Part shown: positions 43,003 through 52,610 of the stretch, piece after piece
Numbering within the stretch: the stretch's first letter is position 1
Layout of the letters: each line of letters begins with the position of its first letter
Assembly: GCA_034436155.1 (NCBI GenBank)
Contig: DAOTVP010000090.1
Location: 1 to 64,000 of the forward strand
Direction: 5' to 3'
DNA: 64,000 bases
DNA from: GCA-2794515 sp034436155
GTDB taxonomy: Bacteria; Chloroflexota; Anaerolineae; Aggregatilineales; Phototrophicaceae
Made by a program: the position numbers and the translations under genes
The notes under the pieces: model-generated
Seen by the model: only the letters and a program-made list of their open reading frames with translations
Databases searched by the model: none
Told to the model about the DNA's origin: nothing

Positions 43003-44118
43003 CTATGACGCAGTAGGGGGAGTCTTATTACCCTTATCTTTTTTACCTTTGCCCCGTTTGAATTTGCCCTGTTTGTTATTGGGGCGTTTTTTCTTTTTAG
43101 ACGGCGCAGGCGCTTGTGATTCATCGGATGAAGGCGCAGTGGGCGCAGATGCGCTGAGTTCCGCCGATGTCATTAGTTTATCCTGATTACGCTCACCAAC
43201 GGGTTTACCGCAATCGCACGGTTCATCGCCGTGTTTGCTACACGGTTCTTTGGCTTTTTTCTGAAGGGCTTCGAGTTCTTCGATGGGGATAATATCTTCG
43301 CGTTTGAACATTTTGCGCCCCGCCTCTTCAAATTGCACCATGACGCTATCAGTTAGCGGATATACATCCACCACGCGCCCCACGCCTTCGGGCGTGCCGA
43401 CTCGTTTATTGCGTTTGGGCAATGTTTTGCGTGCCGCCACATATTGCTCGTATTCATATACCAAACAACAGCGCAAGCGCCCACACATGCCCGTGATTTC
43501 GGCAGGATTGAGCGAAATACCTTGCGCCTTCGCCATCTTAATCGAGATGGGGCTAAAATCGGTCAGGAAAGTGGAGCAACAGCGCAATTCACCACATGCG
43601 CCGAATCCACCTAGCAGTTTTGCCACATCCCGCGGTCCGATTTGACGAATATCGATTTGGGAATCGAATAGGCGCTTGGTCTCGTGGATGAGGGGGGTGG
43701 TATTCACCCTATCTTCGGCAGTGATGAAGATGGTGAGCAACGAGCCATCGTAATTATATTGAGCGGCGATGAATTTGACATCGGCATACATGCCCATTTT
43801 GTTCGCCTTCTCAACAAACACTTGTAGGGCTTCGTCTTGTTTAGATTCCCATTGTTGCTTGAGGACTAAATCACGCGGGGTGGCGGGGCGTAAAATCGGA
43901 TGCACCTCTTTGGTGTCATCAATTTCGGTAAAACCGATAATTTGCCCCATATTGCGCCCACGCGCCGTCTCGACAATTACATAATCCCCCGCTTGCAGTT
44001 GCGGGTACTGGCTGGTATCGAAATGATACAATTTGCCAATTTTGATAAACCGTACACCAGCGACTTTACGCTGTTTAATCTCTATTGGGTGGTCTATGAC
44101 CACATCATCTAGGCTCAT
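43003..44118 (-). CDS. PSP1-domain protein (YaaT/RicT-like)
   Basis: A 371-residue protein with a PSP1 core. GACGELRCCSTFL (about 186-198) and MCGRLRCCLVYEYEQY (about 226-241) are the Cys motifs that bind Fe-S clusters in Bacillus RicT/YaaT. Extra Cys (CSKHGDEPCDC) and a Lys-rich disordered tail (about 340-371) follow. In Bacillus, RicT supports RNA processing with RNase Y and affects sporulation; no sporulation context is visible here. The start at 44118 has AGAGGA 4 nt upstream. The gene is divergent from aspartokinase. Confidence 0.9.
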   Translation of the reverse strand: MSLDDVVIDHPIEIKQRKVAGVRFIKIGKLYHFDTSQYPQLQAGDYVIVETARGRNMGQIIGFTEIDDTKEVHPILRPATPRDLVLKQQWESKQDEALQVFVEKANKMGMYADVKFIAAQYNYDGSLLTIFITAEDRVNTTPLIHETKRLFDSQIDIRQIGPRDVAKLLGGFGACGELRCCSTFLTDFSPISIKMAKAQGISLNPAEITGMCGRLRCCLVYEYEQYVAARKTLPKRNKRVGTPEGVGRVVDVYPLTDSVMVQFEEAGRKMFKREDIIPIEELEALQKKAKEPCSKHGDEPCDCGKPVGERNQDKLMTSAELSASAPTAPSSDESQAPAPSKKKKRPNNKQGKFKRGKGKKDKGNKTPPTAS

Positions 44119-44172
44119 CGCGTCCTCTAATTGTAACTGTTTAACCAATAAAACAATATCTAGCCGTTAATA

Positions 44173-44201
44173 TTGACAAACGGGGTGCAAAATGCTAGTC
44201 T
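44173..44201 (+). promoter_or_regulatory. Candidate promoter of aspartokinase
   Basis: A perfect -35 TTGACA (44173-44178), a 17-bp spacer and a weak -10 TAGTCT (44196-44201), about 70 nt before the ATG. Confidence 0.45.
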
Positions 44202-44270
44202 CACTATCAAGTTTAACACACTTTTTGCATCGGTTCATGCTGTGATAGACAGCGTTATCATAGGATAATC

Positions 44271-45692
44271 ATGGGCATTCTTACCATGAAATTTGGCGGG
44301 TCAACGGTGGGGACAACCACCGCGTTACCGCAAGTTGTGAGCATTATCTTACAAGAATTTGAGCGATGGGAACACCTCATCATCGTGGTATCGGCGTTGG
44401 ATGGCGTGACAGATGCGCTCATCGAAGCCTCGCACCTCGCCCAATTGGGCAATCGGCGCGGGTATCGGCGCATTGTCGCCACGCTTCGCACCCGTCATTT
44501 GGCGTTGGTCGAACAACTCCCACTCAAAGACGATGAGCGAAACGCGCTCAAAGCAGATATTGACCGCCTGTTATTTGATATGTTGGATATTTGCCAAACA
44601 TTATCTGAACCAACATCGGTCAATTTGCCAGTCGCGGAATATATAGATGCCATCATTGGTGTCGGAGAACGCTTATCGGCACGAATTATCGCCGCGCTAC
44701 TGCGTCATAACAATATCAAAGGCGTGGCGTTAGATGCGTTTGATTTAATCATCACCGATGATGTATTCGGCAACGCCAACGCCGATATCGAGCGCACCCG
44801 CGAGCGTATCCAGACCAACCTGATGCCCCTGTTAGAACGCAATCTTGTACCTGTTATCACGGGATTTATCGGCAGTACGCCATCGGGTAAACCGACCACA
44901 CTCGGACGGGGCGGTAGTGATTTTACCGCGTCACTACTGGCGGTATGTACGGGGTCATCCGAAGTTTGGATCTGGGCAGATGTGGATGGCATGATGTCGG
45001 CAGACCCACGCGAATTGGATGATGCTCACGTTATACAAGAATTATCCTACGCAGAGGTGGCAGAACTGACCTATTTTGGGGCGCGAATTTTACACACGCG
45101 CATGGTCGCCCCGCTCAAGGCGCAACATATTCCGTTATACGTCAAAAATGTGTTCAAACCACAATATGTCGGCACGCGAATTCATGCCCATGCGCCCGAT
45201 TTTCCGCCACAAATCAAAGCGATTACCAGCTCACAAAGCATCGGTCTGATGACAACACAACACGCCGATTTAGGCAATTTATTGCATATCATCAACGAAT
45301 CGCTCTATCAGACGATTGGGGTCAAACCCGATGTGTTGATGACAGCACAATCACCGAATGCACGATTTTTGTGTTTTATCATCCCCACGAGCGCGGGACC
45401 CGATGCCTTACGCCATATCATGTTGGATTTAGAAAAACGCTTAGATGATGCGAATAGGCAATGGTCATTAACCCCTGTAACCATCATCACGGCGATTGGC
45501 ACACGGTTGAACGATTCGCCACGTCTATTAGGCGATATATTGATGGCATTGGATGATATTCCCACGCTGGCAATCTCGCAGGGAGCATCGCATTGCAGTT
45601 TGTCGGTGGTCGTTGCCCCCCATGATACTGATAGAGCATTGCGACGCATCCACGCCATCATCCATAAACAACAATCGGCAATGCCTCAGTAG
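44271..45692 (+). CDS. Aspartokinase
   Basis: This 473-residue protein phosphorylates aspartate, the first step to lysine, threonine and methionine. The kinase domain has MKFGGSTVG (about 6-14), GFIGSTPSGKPTTLGRGGSDFTA (about 200-222) and DVDGMMSADPRELDDA. Two C-terminal ACT domains (about 320-470) should give feedback control. KFGGST replaces the more common KFGGTS. It is the only plus-strand gene after 18.9 kb and overlaps the convergent glnA by 7 nt. Confidence 0.94.
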   Translation: MGILTMKFGGSTVGTTTALPQVVSIILQEFERWEHLIIVVSALDGVTDALIEASHLAQLGNRRGYRRIVATLRTRHLALVEQLPLKDDERNALKADIDRLLFDMLDICQTLSEPTSVNLPVAEYIDAIIGVGERLSARIIAALLRHNNIKGVALDAFDLIITDDVFGNANADIERTRERIQTNLMPLLERNLVPVITGFIGSTPSGKPTTLGRGGSDFTASLLAVCTGSSEVWIWADVDGMMSADPRELDDAHVIQELSYAEVAELTYFGARILHTRMVAPLKAQHIPLYVKNVFKPQYVGTRIHAHAPDFPPQIKAITSSQSIGLMTTQHADLGNLLHIINESLYQTIGVKPDVLMTAQSPNARFLCFIIPTSAGPDALRHIMLDLEKRLDDANRQWSLTPVTIITAIGTRLNDSPRLLGDILMALDDIPTLAISQGASHCSLSVVVAPHDTDRALRRIHAIIHKQQSAMPQ

Positions 45693-47026
45693 CGTTCTAA
45701 GTAACGATCTATCTCCCATTGGGTGATAGTCTGATTATACGCATCAAATTCTTGCTGTTTGGCTTGCAGGAAGCGGTCTGCGATATACTCACCCAACGCA
45801 TCCATCATGACATCATCAGCGCGGAGTGCCTCTAATGCCTCGCCGAGTGTGGCGGGTAGACGCTGTAACGAGCGCAGGCGGTTACGCTTTTGCTCGATGA
45901 GCGTTTCTTCGAGTGGGTCGGGCAATTCAAGGTGATTTTGAATCCCATCTAAACCCGACATGAGCATGACCGTTGTCGCCAAATAGGGATTGGTGCTAGG
46001 GTCTGGTGAACGCAATTCGAGGCGGGTATGCGCCTCTTTCCCTTTGGTGATGACAGGCACGCGGATGAGGGCGGCACGGTTGGTATGCGCCCAACTGACA
46101 TATACAGGCGCTTCAAAACTGTATCCGAGTCGTTTATACGAATTGACCAATGGCGATAACACGGCGGTCATGGCACGGGAATGTGCCAATTGCCCCGCTA
46201 AAAAGTGCTTGGCGATGTTGGATAACCCGTATTCGTGGTCTACATCGGCAAAAACATTATCCCCCGTTTTGGCATCGTGTAAACTCTGATGCGTATGCAA
46301 CCCCGACCCTGGTTGGGTGGCAATCGGACGGGGCATAAATGTGCAATGTAAGCCCATTTGCATGGCAACTGTCCGAAGCGCCACTCGCGCTGTGAGCAAA
46401 TTATCCGCCGTGACCAACGCATCATCATAATTAAATTCGATCTCGTGCTGTCCACGCCCGATTTCGGAATGTGCCACATTGACACCAATCCCAAACGCGG
46501 TAAGGGTGCTTATCATTTTACGGCGCACATGACTGGCTTTTTCGGTGGGCAAATCGAAATAACTGGCATCATCAAACGGAGCAGATAAGTCTGGGCGACC
46601 ATTTTCACCCCATTTGAACAAGAAAAATTCCATCTCGACACCAATTTTGAAGCTGTAACCCATATCTTTGGCGCTTTGTAAGGCACGCGCCAAGATATAA
46701 CGTGGATCGCCGATAAACGGATTCCCTTGTGGTGTATGCACCGAGCAGATAAAGCGTGCCGTCTTATCGTCACCATCTGTCCATGGGAGGACGGCGAAGG
46801 TGGTCAAATCGGGGATGAGGAGCATGTCACTTTCTGCCACCCGTGCAAAACCATCCAATGATGAGCCGTCAAAATGCGTCCCGCGGTCTATCACATCTTC
46901 AACTTCGCTGACGGGCATCGTCACACTTTTGACCACGCCGAACACATCGGTAAACCACAAGTCAATAAAACGGATATGTTGGTCTTTGATGGCAGATAAA
47001 ATGGCTTGTTTGGTCGTCATTGCCAC
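45686..47026 (-). CDS. glnA: Type I glutamine synthetase
   Basis: A 446-residue GSI. It has FDGSSLDGFARVAESDM (about 50-66), MEFFLF near residue 131, GLHTHQS (His of the glutamate site), AHTNRAALIRVP and RLELRSPDPSTNPYL. Compared with classical GSI, NGSGMH reads PGSGLH, and the tyrosine of the adenylylation loop is missing, so control by adenylylation is unlikely. It would supply glutamine, the amino donor of the TrpE/TrpG reaction encoded upstream on the same strand. The 109-bp gap before it holds dyads but no clear promoter. Confidence 0.9.
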   Translation of the reverse strand: MAMTTKQAILSAIKDQHIRFIDLWFTDVFGVVKSVTMPVSEVEDVIDRGTHFDGSSLDGFARVAESDMLLIPDLTTFAVLPWTDGDDKTARFICSVHTPQGNPFIGDPRYILARALQSAKDMGYSFKIGVEMEFFLFKWGENGRPDLSAPFDDASYFDLPTEKASHVRRKMISTLTAFGIGVNVAHSEIGRGQHEIEFNYDDALVTADNLLTARVALRTVAMQMGLHCTFMPRPIATQPGSGLHTHQSLHDAKTGDNVFADVDHEYGLSNIAKHFLAGQLAHSRAMTAVLSPLVNSYKRLGYSFEAPVYVSWAHTNRAALIRVPVITKGKEAHTRLELRSPDPSTNPYLATTVMLMSGLDGIQNHLELPDPLEETLIEQKRNRLRSLQRLPATLGEALEALRADDVMMDALGEYIADRFLQAKQQEFDAYNQTITQWEIDRYLERY

Positions 47027-47135
47027 ACCTTTGAATCGTTACAAAAAACAATATGGTATCCATTGTACAAAAAGAGACGCAATATGTCTTATGGCAAAAT
47101 TGACCAACAAACCACAACCCACAATGTCCAATTTT

Positions 47136-47594
47136 CTACAATTGTGGTGGTGGTAATACGCCCAAATGCCCTAGCAACGCATCTAATGCCAATAGATAGC
47201 CACGCCAACCGAATCCGCTAATCTGACCGACACACACGGGCGCAATCATTGAGGTATGCCGAAATGATTCACGGGCGTGGATATTGGATAGGTGAATTTC
47301 AACCACAGGTAGGTTGATGGCGCTAATTGCATCACGCAGGGCGATAGACGTATGGGTATAGGCACCAGGGTTAAACACAACACCATCTGCCCAATTACGT
47401 GCGAGGTGCAACATATCTATCAACCCACCTTCGTGATTCGATTGTTCGGCGCGGAGTTCGACCTGATATGGTCTGACATGCGCTTCTGCCAACGCGACAA
47501 TATCCGCTAGTGTGAGTGAGCCATACACGTCTGGCTCGCGTGTACCAAGTAAATTGAGGTTGGGTCCGTTGAGGAGCAGGATTTTTTTGGTCAT
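47136..47594 (-). CDS. aroQ: Type II 3-dehydroquinate dehydratase
   Basis: A 152-residue dodecamer-type enzyme for shikimate step 3. It shows LLLNGPNLNLLGTREPDVYG (about 6-25) with the catalytic Tyr in DVYG, RAEQSNHEGGLID (about 53-65), FNPGAYTHTS and VEIHLSNIHARESFR. It is separated from aroB by 148 bp containing a hairpin repeat, so it may be read through from the same transcript. Confidence 0.97.
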   Translation of the reverse strand: MTKKILLLNGPNLNLLGTREPDVYGSLTLADIVALAEAHVRPYQVELRAEQSNHEGGLIDMLHLARNWADGVVFNPGAYTHTSIALRDAISAINLPVVEIHLSNIHARESFRHTSMIAPVCVGQISGFGWRGYLLALDALLGHLGVLPPPQL

Positions 47595-47641
47595 GGGATA
47601 AACCTATTTTTCATCACAGAACAAGTGCAATTATAGCTATA

Positions 47642-47674
47642 GGGACGATATACGCGCTTCGCGCGAATCGTCCC
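47642..47674. repeat. Intergenic hairpin, GGGACGAT family
   Basis: GGGACGAT / ATCGTCCC outer arms with an inner GCGC-TTC-GCGC stem, between aroB and aroQ. The copy at 59077 is organised the same way. Confidence 0.8.
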
Positions 47675-47742
47675 TTACACATCACAGAAATTTTTAATTT
47701 ATATGGGCAGTGTGGAGACATGATATATCACACCATCCGCAA

Positions 47743-48783
47743 TCAAATTAATGCCGATAGCACCGCAATCACATCATCTTGAGCGACATTATCAACAATC
47801 ATCGGCGCACCGATGCCCCGTAACACGATAAAACGTAATTTGCCATCGAGTCGTTTTTTATCGGTGAACATGGCGTTATAAATCGCTTGCGGATCGAGTC
47901 CGTTCAGGCGTGTCGGCAAGCCTGTATGGGTCAGAATCGACTGGACACGGGCGATGAGCGAGTCATCACACAATCCAAGTCGATGCGAAAGGATGGTCGC
48001 CAAGAGTAGCCCGATTCCAACCGCTTCACCATGCGCCCATGCGTAATTTGTGACTTGTTCGATAGCATGACCAAATGTATGCCCCAAATTCAGATGCGCC
48101 CGTTCACCCTGTTCATAAGGATCGCGTTGTACCACATCGACTTTGACTTGTACCGCCCGTTTAATCAATTCTTCGGCACGCGATAGCTGGTGTAAATCGG
48201 TATCGAGCAATTGTTCATCGGCTAATAACCCGTGTTTGATGATTTCTGCCATACCACAGCGCCATTCACGGGGAGGAAGCGTTTTTAACACATCAGGATC
48301 AATCCACACCGCCATGGGTTGTTTGAACGTGCCGACTAAATTTTTGCCTTCGGGCAAATCCACGCCGACTTTTCCGCCCACACTCGAATCCACCATCGCT
48401 AATAGACTGGTCGGAATTTGCACGAATCGCACCCCACGCAGATAAGTCGCCGCCACAAACCCGACTACATCCCCCACTACCCCACCGCCATAGGCGATGA
48501 TCACACCGTTGCGGTCAAGTTTGGCACGAATCGCCTGTGAATACAAATTAGCGACCGTTGTGAGGTGTTTATTCGCCTCACCTGCGGGCATGACGGCAAA
48601 ATTCGCGCCGATTCTATCGGCAAAGGCTTGGGCATGGAGGGGCGCAAGGTTGCTATCGGTGATGACCAACGGTGGATTTTTTATCCCCAAATCGGTGTGA
48701 TGCGTCATCTGCGCGAGGAGACCCGATTGGATATAAATCGGATACGCGCCATCGGGCGAATTTACTTGTATATCTGCTTCCAT
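47743..48783 (-). CDS. aroB: 3-dehydroquinate synthase
   Basis: A 346-residue NAD- and metal-dependent enzyme for shikimate step 2. It has GGGVVGDVVGFVAATYLRG (about 99-117), PTSLLAMVDSSVGGKVGVD (about 124-142), the active-site KNLVG, and the metal-ligand motif LNLGHTFGHAIE (about 232-243). It overlaps the aroK end by 22 nt, so translation is likely coupled. Confidence 0.98.
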   Translation of the reverse strand: MEADIQVNSPDGAYPIYIQSGLLAQMTHHTDLGIKNPPLVITDSNLAPLHAQAFADRIGANFAVMPAGEANKHLTTVANLYSQAIRAKLDRNGVIIAYGGGVVGDVVGFVAATYLRGVRFVQIPTSLLAMVDSSVGGKVGVDLPEGKNLVGTFKQPMAVWIDPDVLKTLPPREWRCGMAEIIKHGLLADEQLLDTDLHQLSRAEELIKRAVQVKVDVVQRDPYEQGERAHLNLGHTFGHAIEQVTNYAWAHGEAVGIGLLLATILSHRLGLCDDSLIARVQSILTHTGLPTRLNGLDPQAIYNAMFTDKKRLDGKLRFIVLRGIGAPMIVDNVAQDDVIAVLSALI

Positions 48784-49280
48784 AATTCGACTAACCTGTC
48801 TGTAACTTGATACGGCGTGAGGTGGGTGGTATCGATGGTATAGGGTAACGACTGATAAATCGGCAAGCGTTCTTCATAACGATCTTCCCAACCCCAAGCG
48901 AGCGGTCTACCCGATTTGGCGATTTCGCCCAGACGTTTGCGAATCGCCTCGACATCGGCATGAAGATAGACCAACATGCCCGTAGACGCTAATAAGGCGC
49001 GGTTGGTGGGGTTAATCACCATCCCGCCACCTGTTGCGATGACATGGGCATCGCGCAGGGCAACCGATTGGCACACAATATCTTCATACCGTCGAAACCC
49101 CGCCTCGCCATGTTCGGCGAAAATGTCGGGTATGCTCATGCCAAAGCGCGAGACAATCTCTTCATCGGTATCCACAAAATTCCAGCGCAGACGGTCTGCC
49201 AATAAACGCCCAACGGTGGATTTGCCCACGCCCATGAATCCCGCGAGGACGATATTAGCGAGGCGATTATCGTTACTCAT
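48762..49280 (-). CDS. aroK: Shikimate kinase
   Basis: A 172-residue P-loop kinase for shikimate step 5. It has Walker A GFMGVGKSTVG, shikimate-site DTDEEI and FRRYE, and the ATGGG motif. The lid carries Arg residues in KSGRPLAW. ATG 49280 lies inside the aroC end (8-nt overlap) and is preferred over the TTG at 49292. Confidence 0.97.
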   Translation of the reverse strand: MSNDNRLANIVLAGFMGVGKSTVGRLLADRLRWNFVDTDEEIVSRFGMSIPDIFAEHGEAGFRRYEDIVCQSVALRDAHVIATGGGMVINPTNRALLASTGMLVYLHADVEAIRKRLGEIAKSGRPLAWGWEDRYEERLPIYQSLPYTIDTTHLTPYQVTDRLVELWKQIYK

Positions 49281-50454
49281 ACTCGAAGCCAAACCGCCAA
49301 TCTATGTTATCCATCGGCACATCGGATAAGCGATTTTTGCGTAACGCCTTGTAACGGGGCATCATTTCTTCGATGCTATCGCCACCGAGTTTTTCGAGCA
49401 AGGCTTCTGCCAGCACATACGCCAACATCGCTTCACCAATCGGCACGGCACGCGGGACGGCACAAAAATCACTCCGTTCATAGGTGGTCATCTCGGCTTC
49501 GCCTGTGGCGAGATTGACCGATTCCGCCCCGCGCAACATGGTGGCTATCGGCTTCATGGCAACGCGCACGATAATCGGGTCGCCCGTAGTGATGCCACCC
49601 TCTAACCCGCCAGAGCGGTTGCTACGGCGCACCAGATCACCATTTTCTGTACGGTCTATCATGTCGTGAACTTGACTGCCATATTTGGTCGCGTTCTCGA
49701 ATGCAGAACCAATTTCTGCGCCTTTCATGGCTTGAATGCTGACCATCGCGCCGACAATCCGCGCATCGAGTCGTCTATCCCAATGGACATGCGAGCCTAA
49801 TCCGACAGGCACACCCGTAGCGAACACGGTAAAAATCCCGCCGAGTGTGTCTTTTTCGATTTTGGCTTGGCGGATGGCTTCGTGCATGGCTTCTGCCACA
49901 TCTGGAAATGGACAGCGCACATCACTCTGTTCGGCGCGTTGATACAGGTCGTGATGATCTGCCATATCATCCACATCCGCTTTGACCTGCCCAATTTGCA
50001 CCACATACCCGCCGATAGATATGCCAAATTGTGCCAGCAATTTACGACAAATCGCCCCAACCGCCACGCGCATGGTCGTCTCGCGGGCGCTGGCACGTTC
50101 TAATGACAGGCGTAATTCACGATAGCCATATTTGAGCGCCCCTGTCAAATCGGCATGACCGGGGCGTGGTGTGGTGATGGGGGCGATGTCTTTTTCTTTC
50201 CAATTTTTGAAATCACGGTTATTCACTGTGAGCGCAATCGGCGCACCTGTCGTTTTGCCATTCATCACGCCTGATGTAATTTGGGCTTGATCGCGCTCAA
50301 TTTGCATCCGTCCGCCCGAACCGTAACCGATCTGCCTGCGAGCGAGTTCTGCGTCTATATCCGCCTGCGAGAGGGGCAATCCCGCGGGGATGCCATCTAT
50401 AATCGCCGTGAGTTGAGGTCCGTGGCTTTCGCCTGCGGTTAAAAATCGCAACAT
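49273..50454 (-). CDS. aroC: Chorismate synthase
   Basis: A 393-residue FMN-dependent enzyme that turns EPSP into chorismate, the branch point for the trp and tyr genes here. It shows GESHGPQLTAIIDGIPAG (about 8-25), RQIGYGSGGRMQIE (about 41-54), RPGHADLTGALKYG, RASARETTMRVAVGAICRKLL and RSNRSGGLEGGITTG. Full length. It lies 3 nt after aroE. Confidence 0.98.
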   Translation of the reverse strand: MLRFLTAGESHGPQLTAIIDGIPAGLPLSQADIDAELARRQIGYGSGGRMQIERDQAQITSGVMNGKTTGAPIALTVNNRDFKNWKEKDIAPITTPRPGHADLTGALKYGYRELRLSLERASARETTMRVAVGAICRKLLAQFGISIGGYVVQIGQVKADVDDMADHHDLYQRAEQSDVRCPFPDVAEAMHEAIRQAKIEKDTLGGIFTVFATGVPVGLGSHVHWDRRLDARIVGAMVSIQAMKGAEIGSAFENATKYGSQVHDMIDRTENGDLVRRSNRSGGLEGGITTGDPIIVRVAMKPIATMLRGAESVNLATGEAEMTTYERSDFCAVPRAVPIGEAMLAYVLAEALLEKLGGDSIEEMMPRYKALRKNRLSDVPMDNIDWRFGFEYE

Positions 50455-50457
50455 GCG

Positions 50458-51288
50458 TTATCCTTTCATGGCTAATTCGATTAATGCGGTGGCGAACATC
50501 GTCTCTAGGGGGGCATCCACGCCCGTCCATAATTTGAACGACAACGCGCCTTGCCTGACGAGCATCCCCAAACCACCAATCGCCCGGCTCCCCGCGTTTT
50601 CGGCTTGGGTCATGAATTTGGTCTTTTGGGGACGATAAATCATATCGTAAACGGTGATATTTTGCGGGAATGGCACGCCGTCTATCCACGGGCTATCATC
50701 TATTTTGGGATACAACCCCGCCGATGTGCAATTGATGATGAGCGATGGCGCACGTTCAACTGCTTCATCCAACGTCATGGCATCCACATTGCGGATACCC
50801 GCCGAAACGGTCAAATCGGCGAGCATGACTTGCGCCTTCTGTAGGGTGCGATTCACGACTATCACCTTCGCGCCTTCGCGGACGAGTCCGTATACTGCCG
50901 CCCGCGCCGCCCCACCCGCCCCTAAAACGAGGACGGTTTGGTCTTTTAACGGAATATGATGTGCCTTAAGGTCATCTATCAACCCTTGTACATCGGTATT
51001 CGTGCCTGTGTTGGTGCGAAAATCAATGGTGTTAATCGCCCCCACCGCCCGCGCAATCGCGTCTGGTGTGACCAAGCGCATCACCGCCTCTTTATGTGGG
51101 ACGGTGACGTTCAAGCCGATATAGCCGTGTTGCATCGGCTCACGAATCCCATATTTGAGGATGTCTGGCGGAATCGCCATGGCATCATACACCCAATCCA
51201 TACCCAAATGCTTAAAGGCGGCGTTGTGAATGGCAGGGCTGATGCTGTGTTCGACTGGAAAACCAATTAAACCCACTTTGTTGGTCAT
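50458..51288 (-). CDS. aroE: Shikimate dehydrogenase
   Basis: A 276-residue NADP-dependent enzyme for shikimate step 4. It has GFPVEHSISPAIHNAAF (shikimate site, about 9-25), NVTVPHKE with the catalytic Lys (about 60-67), VLGAGGAARAA (Rossmann, about 121-131) and INCTSAGLYP. Its ATG overlaps the aroA stop by 4 nt. Confidence 0.97.
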   Translation of the reverse strand: MTNKVGLIGFPVEHSISPAIHNAAFKHLGMDWVYDAMAIPPDILKYGIREPMQHGYIGLNVTVPHKEAVMRLVTPDAIARAVGAINTIDFRTNTGTNTDVQGLIDDLKAHHIPLKDQTVLVLGAGGAARAAVYGLVREGAKVIVVNRTLQKAQVMLADLTVSAGIRNVDAMTLDEAVERAPSLIINCTSAGLYPKIDDSPWIDGVPFPQNITVYDMIYRPQKTKFMTQAENAGSRAIGGLGMLVRQGALSFKLWTGVDAPLETMFATALIELAMKG

Positions 51289-52592
51289 GATTCGTAGGCT
51301 TCCTCACGTAAATCGGCGCTAATCGCTTGCATCGTCTGGGGAAAATTGGGGAACGAATCGGCGGCGCATTTGGCATCCATGACGATCGTCTCGCCAGTGG
51401 CGATTAATCCCGCCACAGTCATGCTCATGGCGATACGATGGTCATCATGAGCGTCTACAATCGCACCCGTCAATTTTTGGACACCCTTCAGGCTAAATCC
51501 GTCTTCAAACTCGGTGATAACCGCGCCCAATTTACGTAATTCGGCGCTCATCACCGCGAGTCGGTCAGTTTCTTTGACGCGCAATTCGCCCGCATCGCGC
51601 ACCATCGTTTCACCTTCAGCGCATAACGCGACCACCATGAACACGGGGAATTCATCAATCATCCGCACAACCATATCTCCGCCAACCGATACGCCTTTGA
51701 GCGGGGCATAGCGCACACGAATATCGCCAACGGGTTCGCCCGCTTCATCACCTGTCGGTGTGACGGTGATATTCGCGCCCATTTCGAGCAATACATCCAA
51801 TAAGCCTGTGCGCGTGGTGTTCAGATTGACATGTGTAATGGTGATATCGCTATCAGGGACGATGCACGCCGCGGCAATGGGGAACGCCGCCGATGAAAAA
51901 TCGGCAGGGACGGTTATATCAAACGGTTTTAATGCGCCGTTGGGTGTGATGGTGGCGCGATTGCCCTCGATGGTCAATTTTGCGCCCATCGCCATCAACA
52001 TACGCTCGGTATGGTCACGGGCGGGACCGGGTTCAATCACGGTGGTGGGGCTGTTGGCGAATAAACCCGCGAGGAGCAAGGCACTTTTCACCTGTGCGCT
52101 CGCCATCGGCATGGTGTAGGTAATGCCTGTCAGATTGGCAGGCGAAATATACAACGGGGCGCGGTCATTTTGGGCGTTAATCTCTGCGCCCATCAGACGC
52201 AAGGGTTCGATGATGCGTTTCATCGGACGGCGACGGAGTTGTTCGCTCCCGTCTAAGACGCAGGCAAACGGTTGCCCAACCATAATCCCCGCCAACAGGC
52301 GAATGCCTGTGCCTGCGTTGACCAAATTCAACGGCGCGACAGGTGGCTTAAATTTGCCACCGTGTATGGTGAGCGTGTGCTTATCGTGACGATCAATTTG
52401 GATGCCCAACGCCTGAATGCTGGCGAGGGATGCTTCGGTATCGCCAGCAGGCAACCAGCCCCGCACTTGCGAGACACCATCGGCTAAAGCGCCAAACATG
52501 ACCGCACGATGCGAGAGGGATTTATCACCAGGGACGGTGATTGTGCCTTTGAGGGCATGGGTAGGACGGATGTGTAATTTTGAATTGTGCAT
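51285..52592 (-). CDS. aroA: EPSP synthase
   Basis: A 435-residue enzyme for shikimate step 6, adding phosphoenolpyruvate to shikimate-3-phosphate. It has PGDKSLSHRAVMFGALA (about 21-37), NAGTGIRLLAGIMVGQPF (about 91-108), the RRRPMKRI segment, and ESDRLA-like KETDRLAVM (about 351-359). The motif 91-NAGTGIRLL has Ile-Arg where many class I enzymes have Thr-x-R; the class was not resolved. It lies 18 nt after tyrA. Confidence 0.97.
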   Translation of the reverse strand: MHNSKLHIRPTHALKGTITVPGDKSLSHRAVMFGALADGVSQVRGWLPAGDTEASLASIQALGIQIDRHDKHTLTIHGGKFKPPVAPLNLVNAGTGIRLLAGIMVGQPFACVLDGSEQLRRRPMKRIIEPLRLMGAEINAQNDRAPLYISPANLTGITYTMPMASAQVKSALLLAGLFANSPTTVIEPGPARDHTERMLMAMGAKLTIEGNRATITPNGALKPFDITVPADFSSAAFPIAAACIVPDSDITITHVNLNTTRTGLLDVLLEMGANITVTPTGDEAGEPVGDIRVRYAPLKGVSVGGDMVVRMIDEFPVFMVVALCAEGETMVRDAGELRVKETDRLAVMSAELRKLGAVITEFEDGFSLKGVQKLTGAIVDAHDDHRIAMSMTVAGLIATGETIVMDAKCAADSFPNFPQTMQAISADLREEAYES

Positions 52593-52610
52593 ATTGGTTT
52601 ATCTCTGTCC

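Noticed and set aside
47119..47147. CCACAAT / ATTGTGG dyad as a terminator after aroQ
   Set aside because: The stem has only 7 A+T-rich pairs, a 15-nt loop and no T-tract; it also overlaps the aroQ end.
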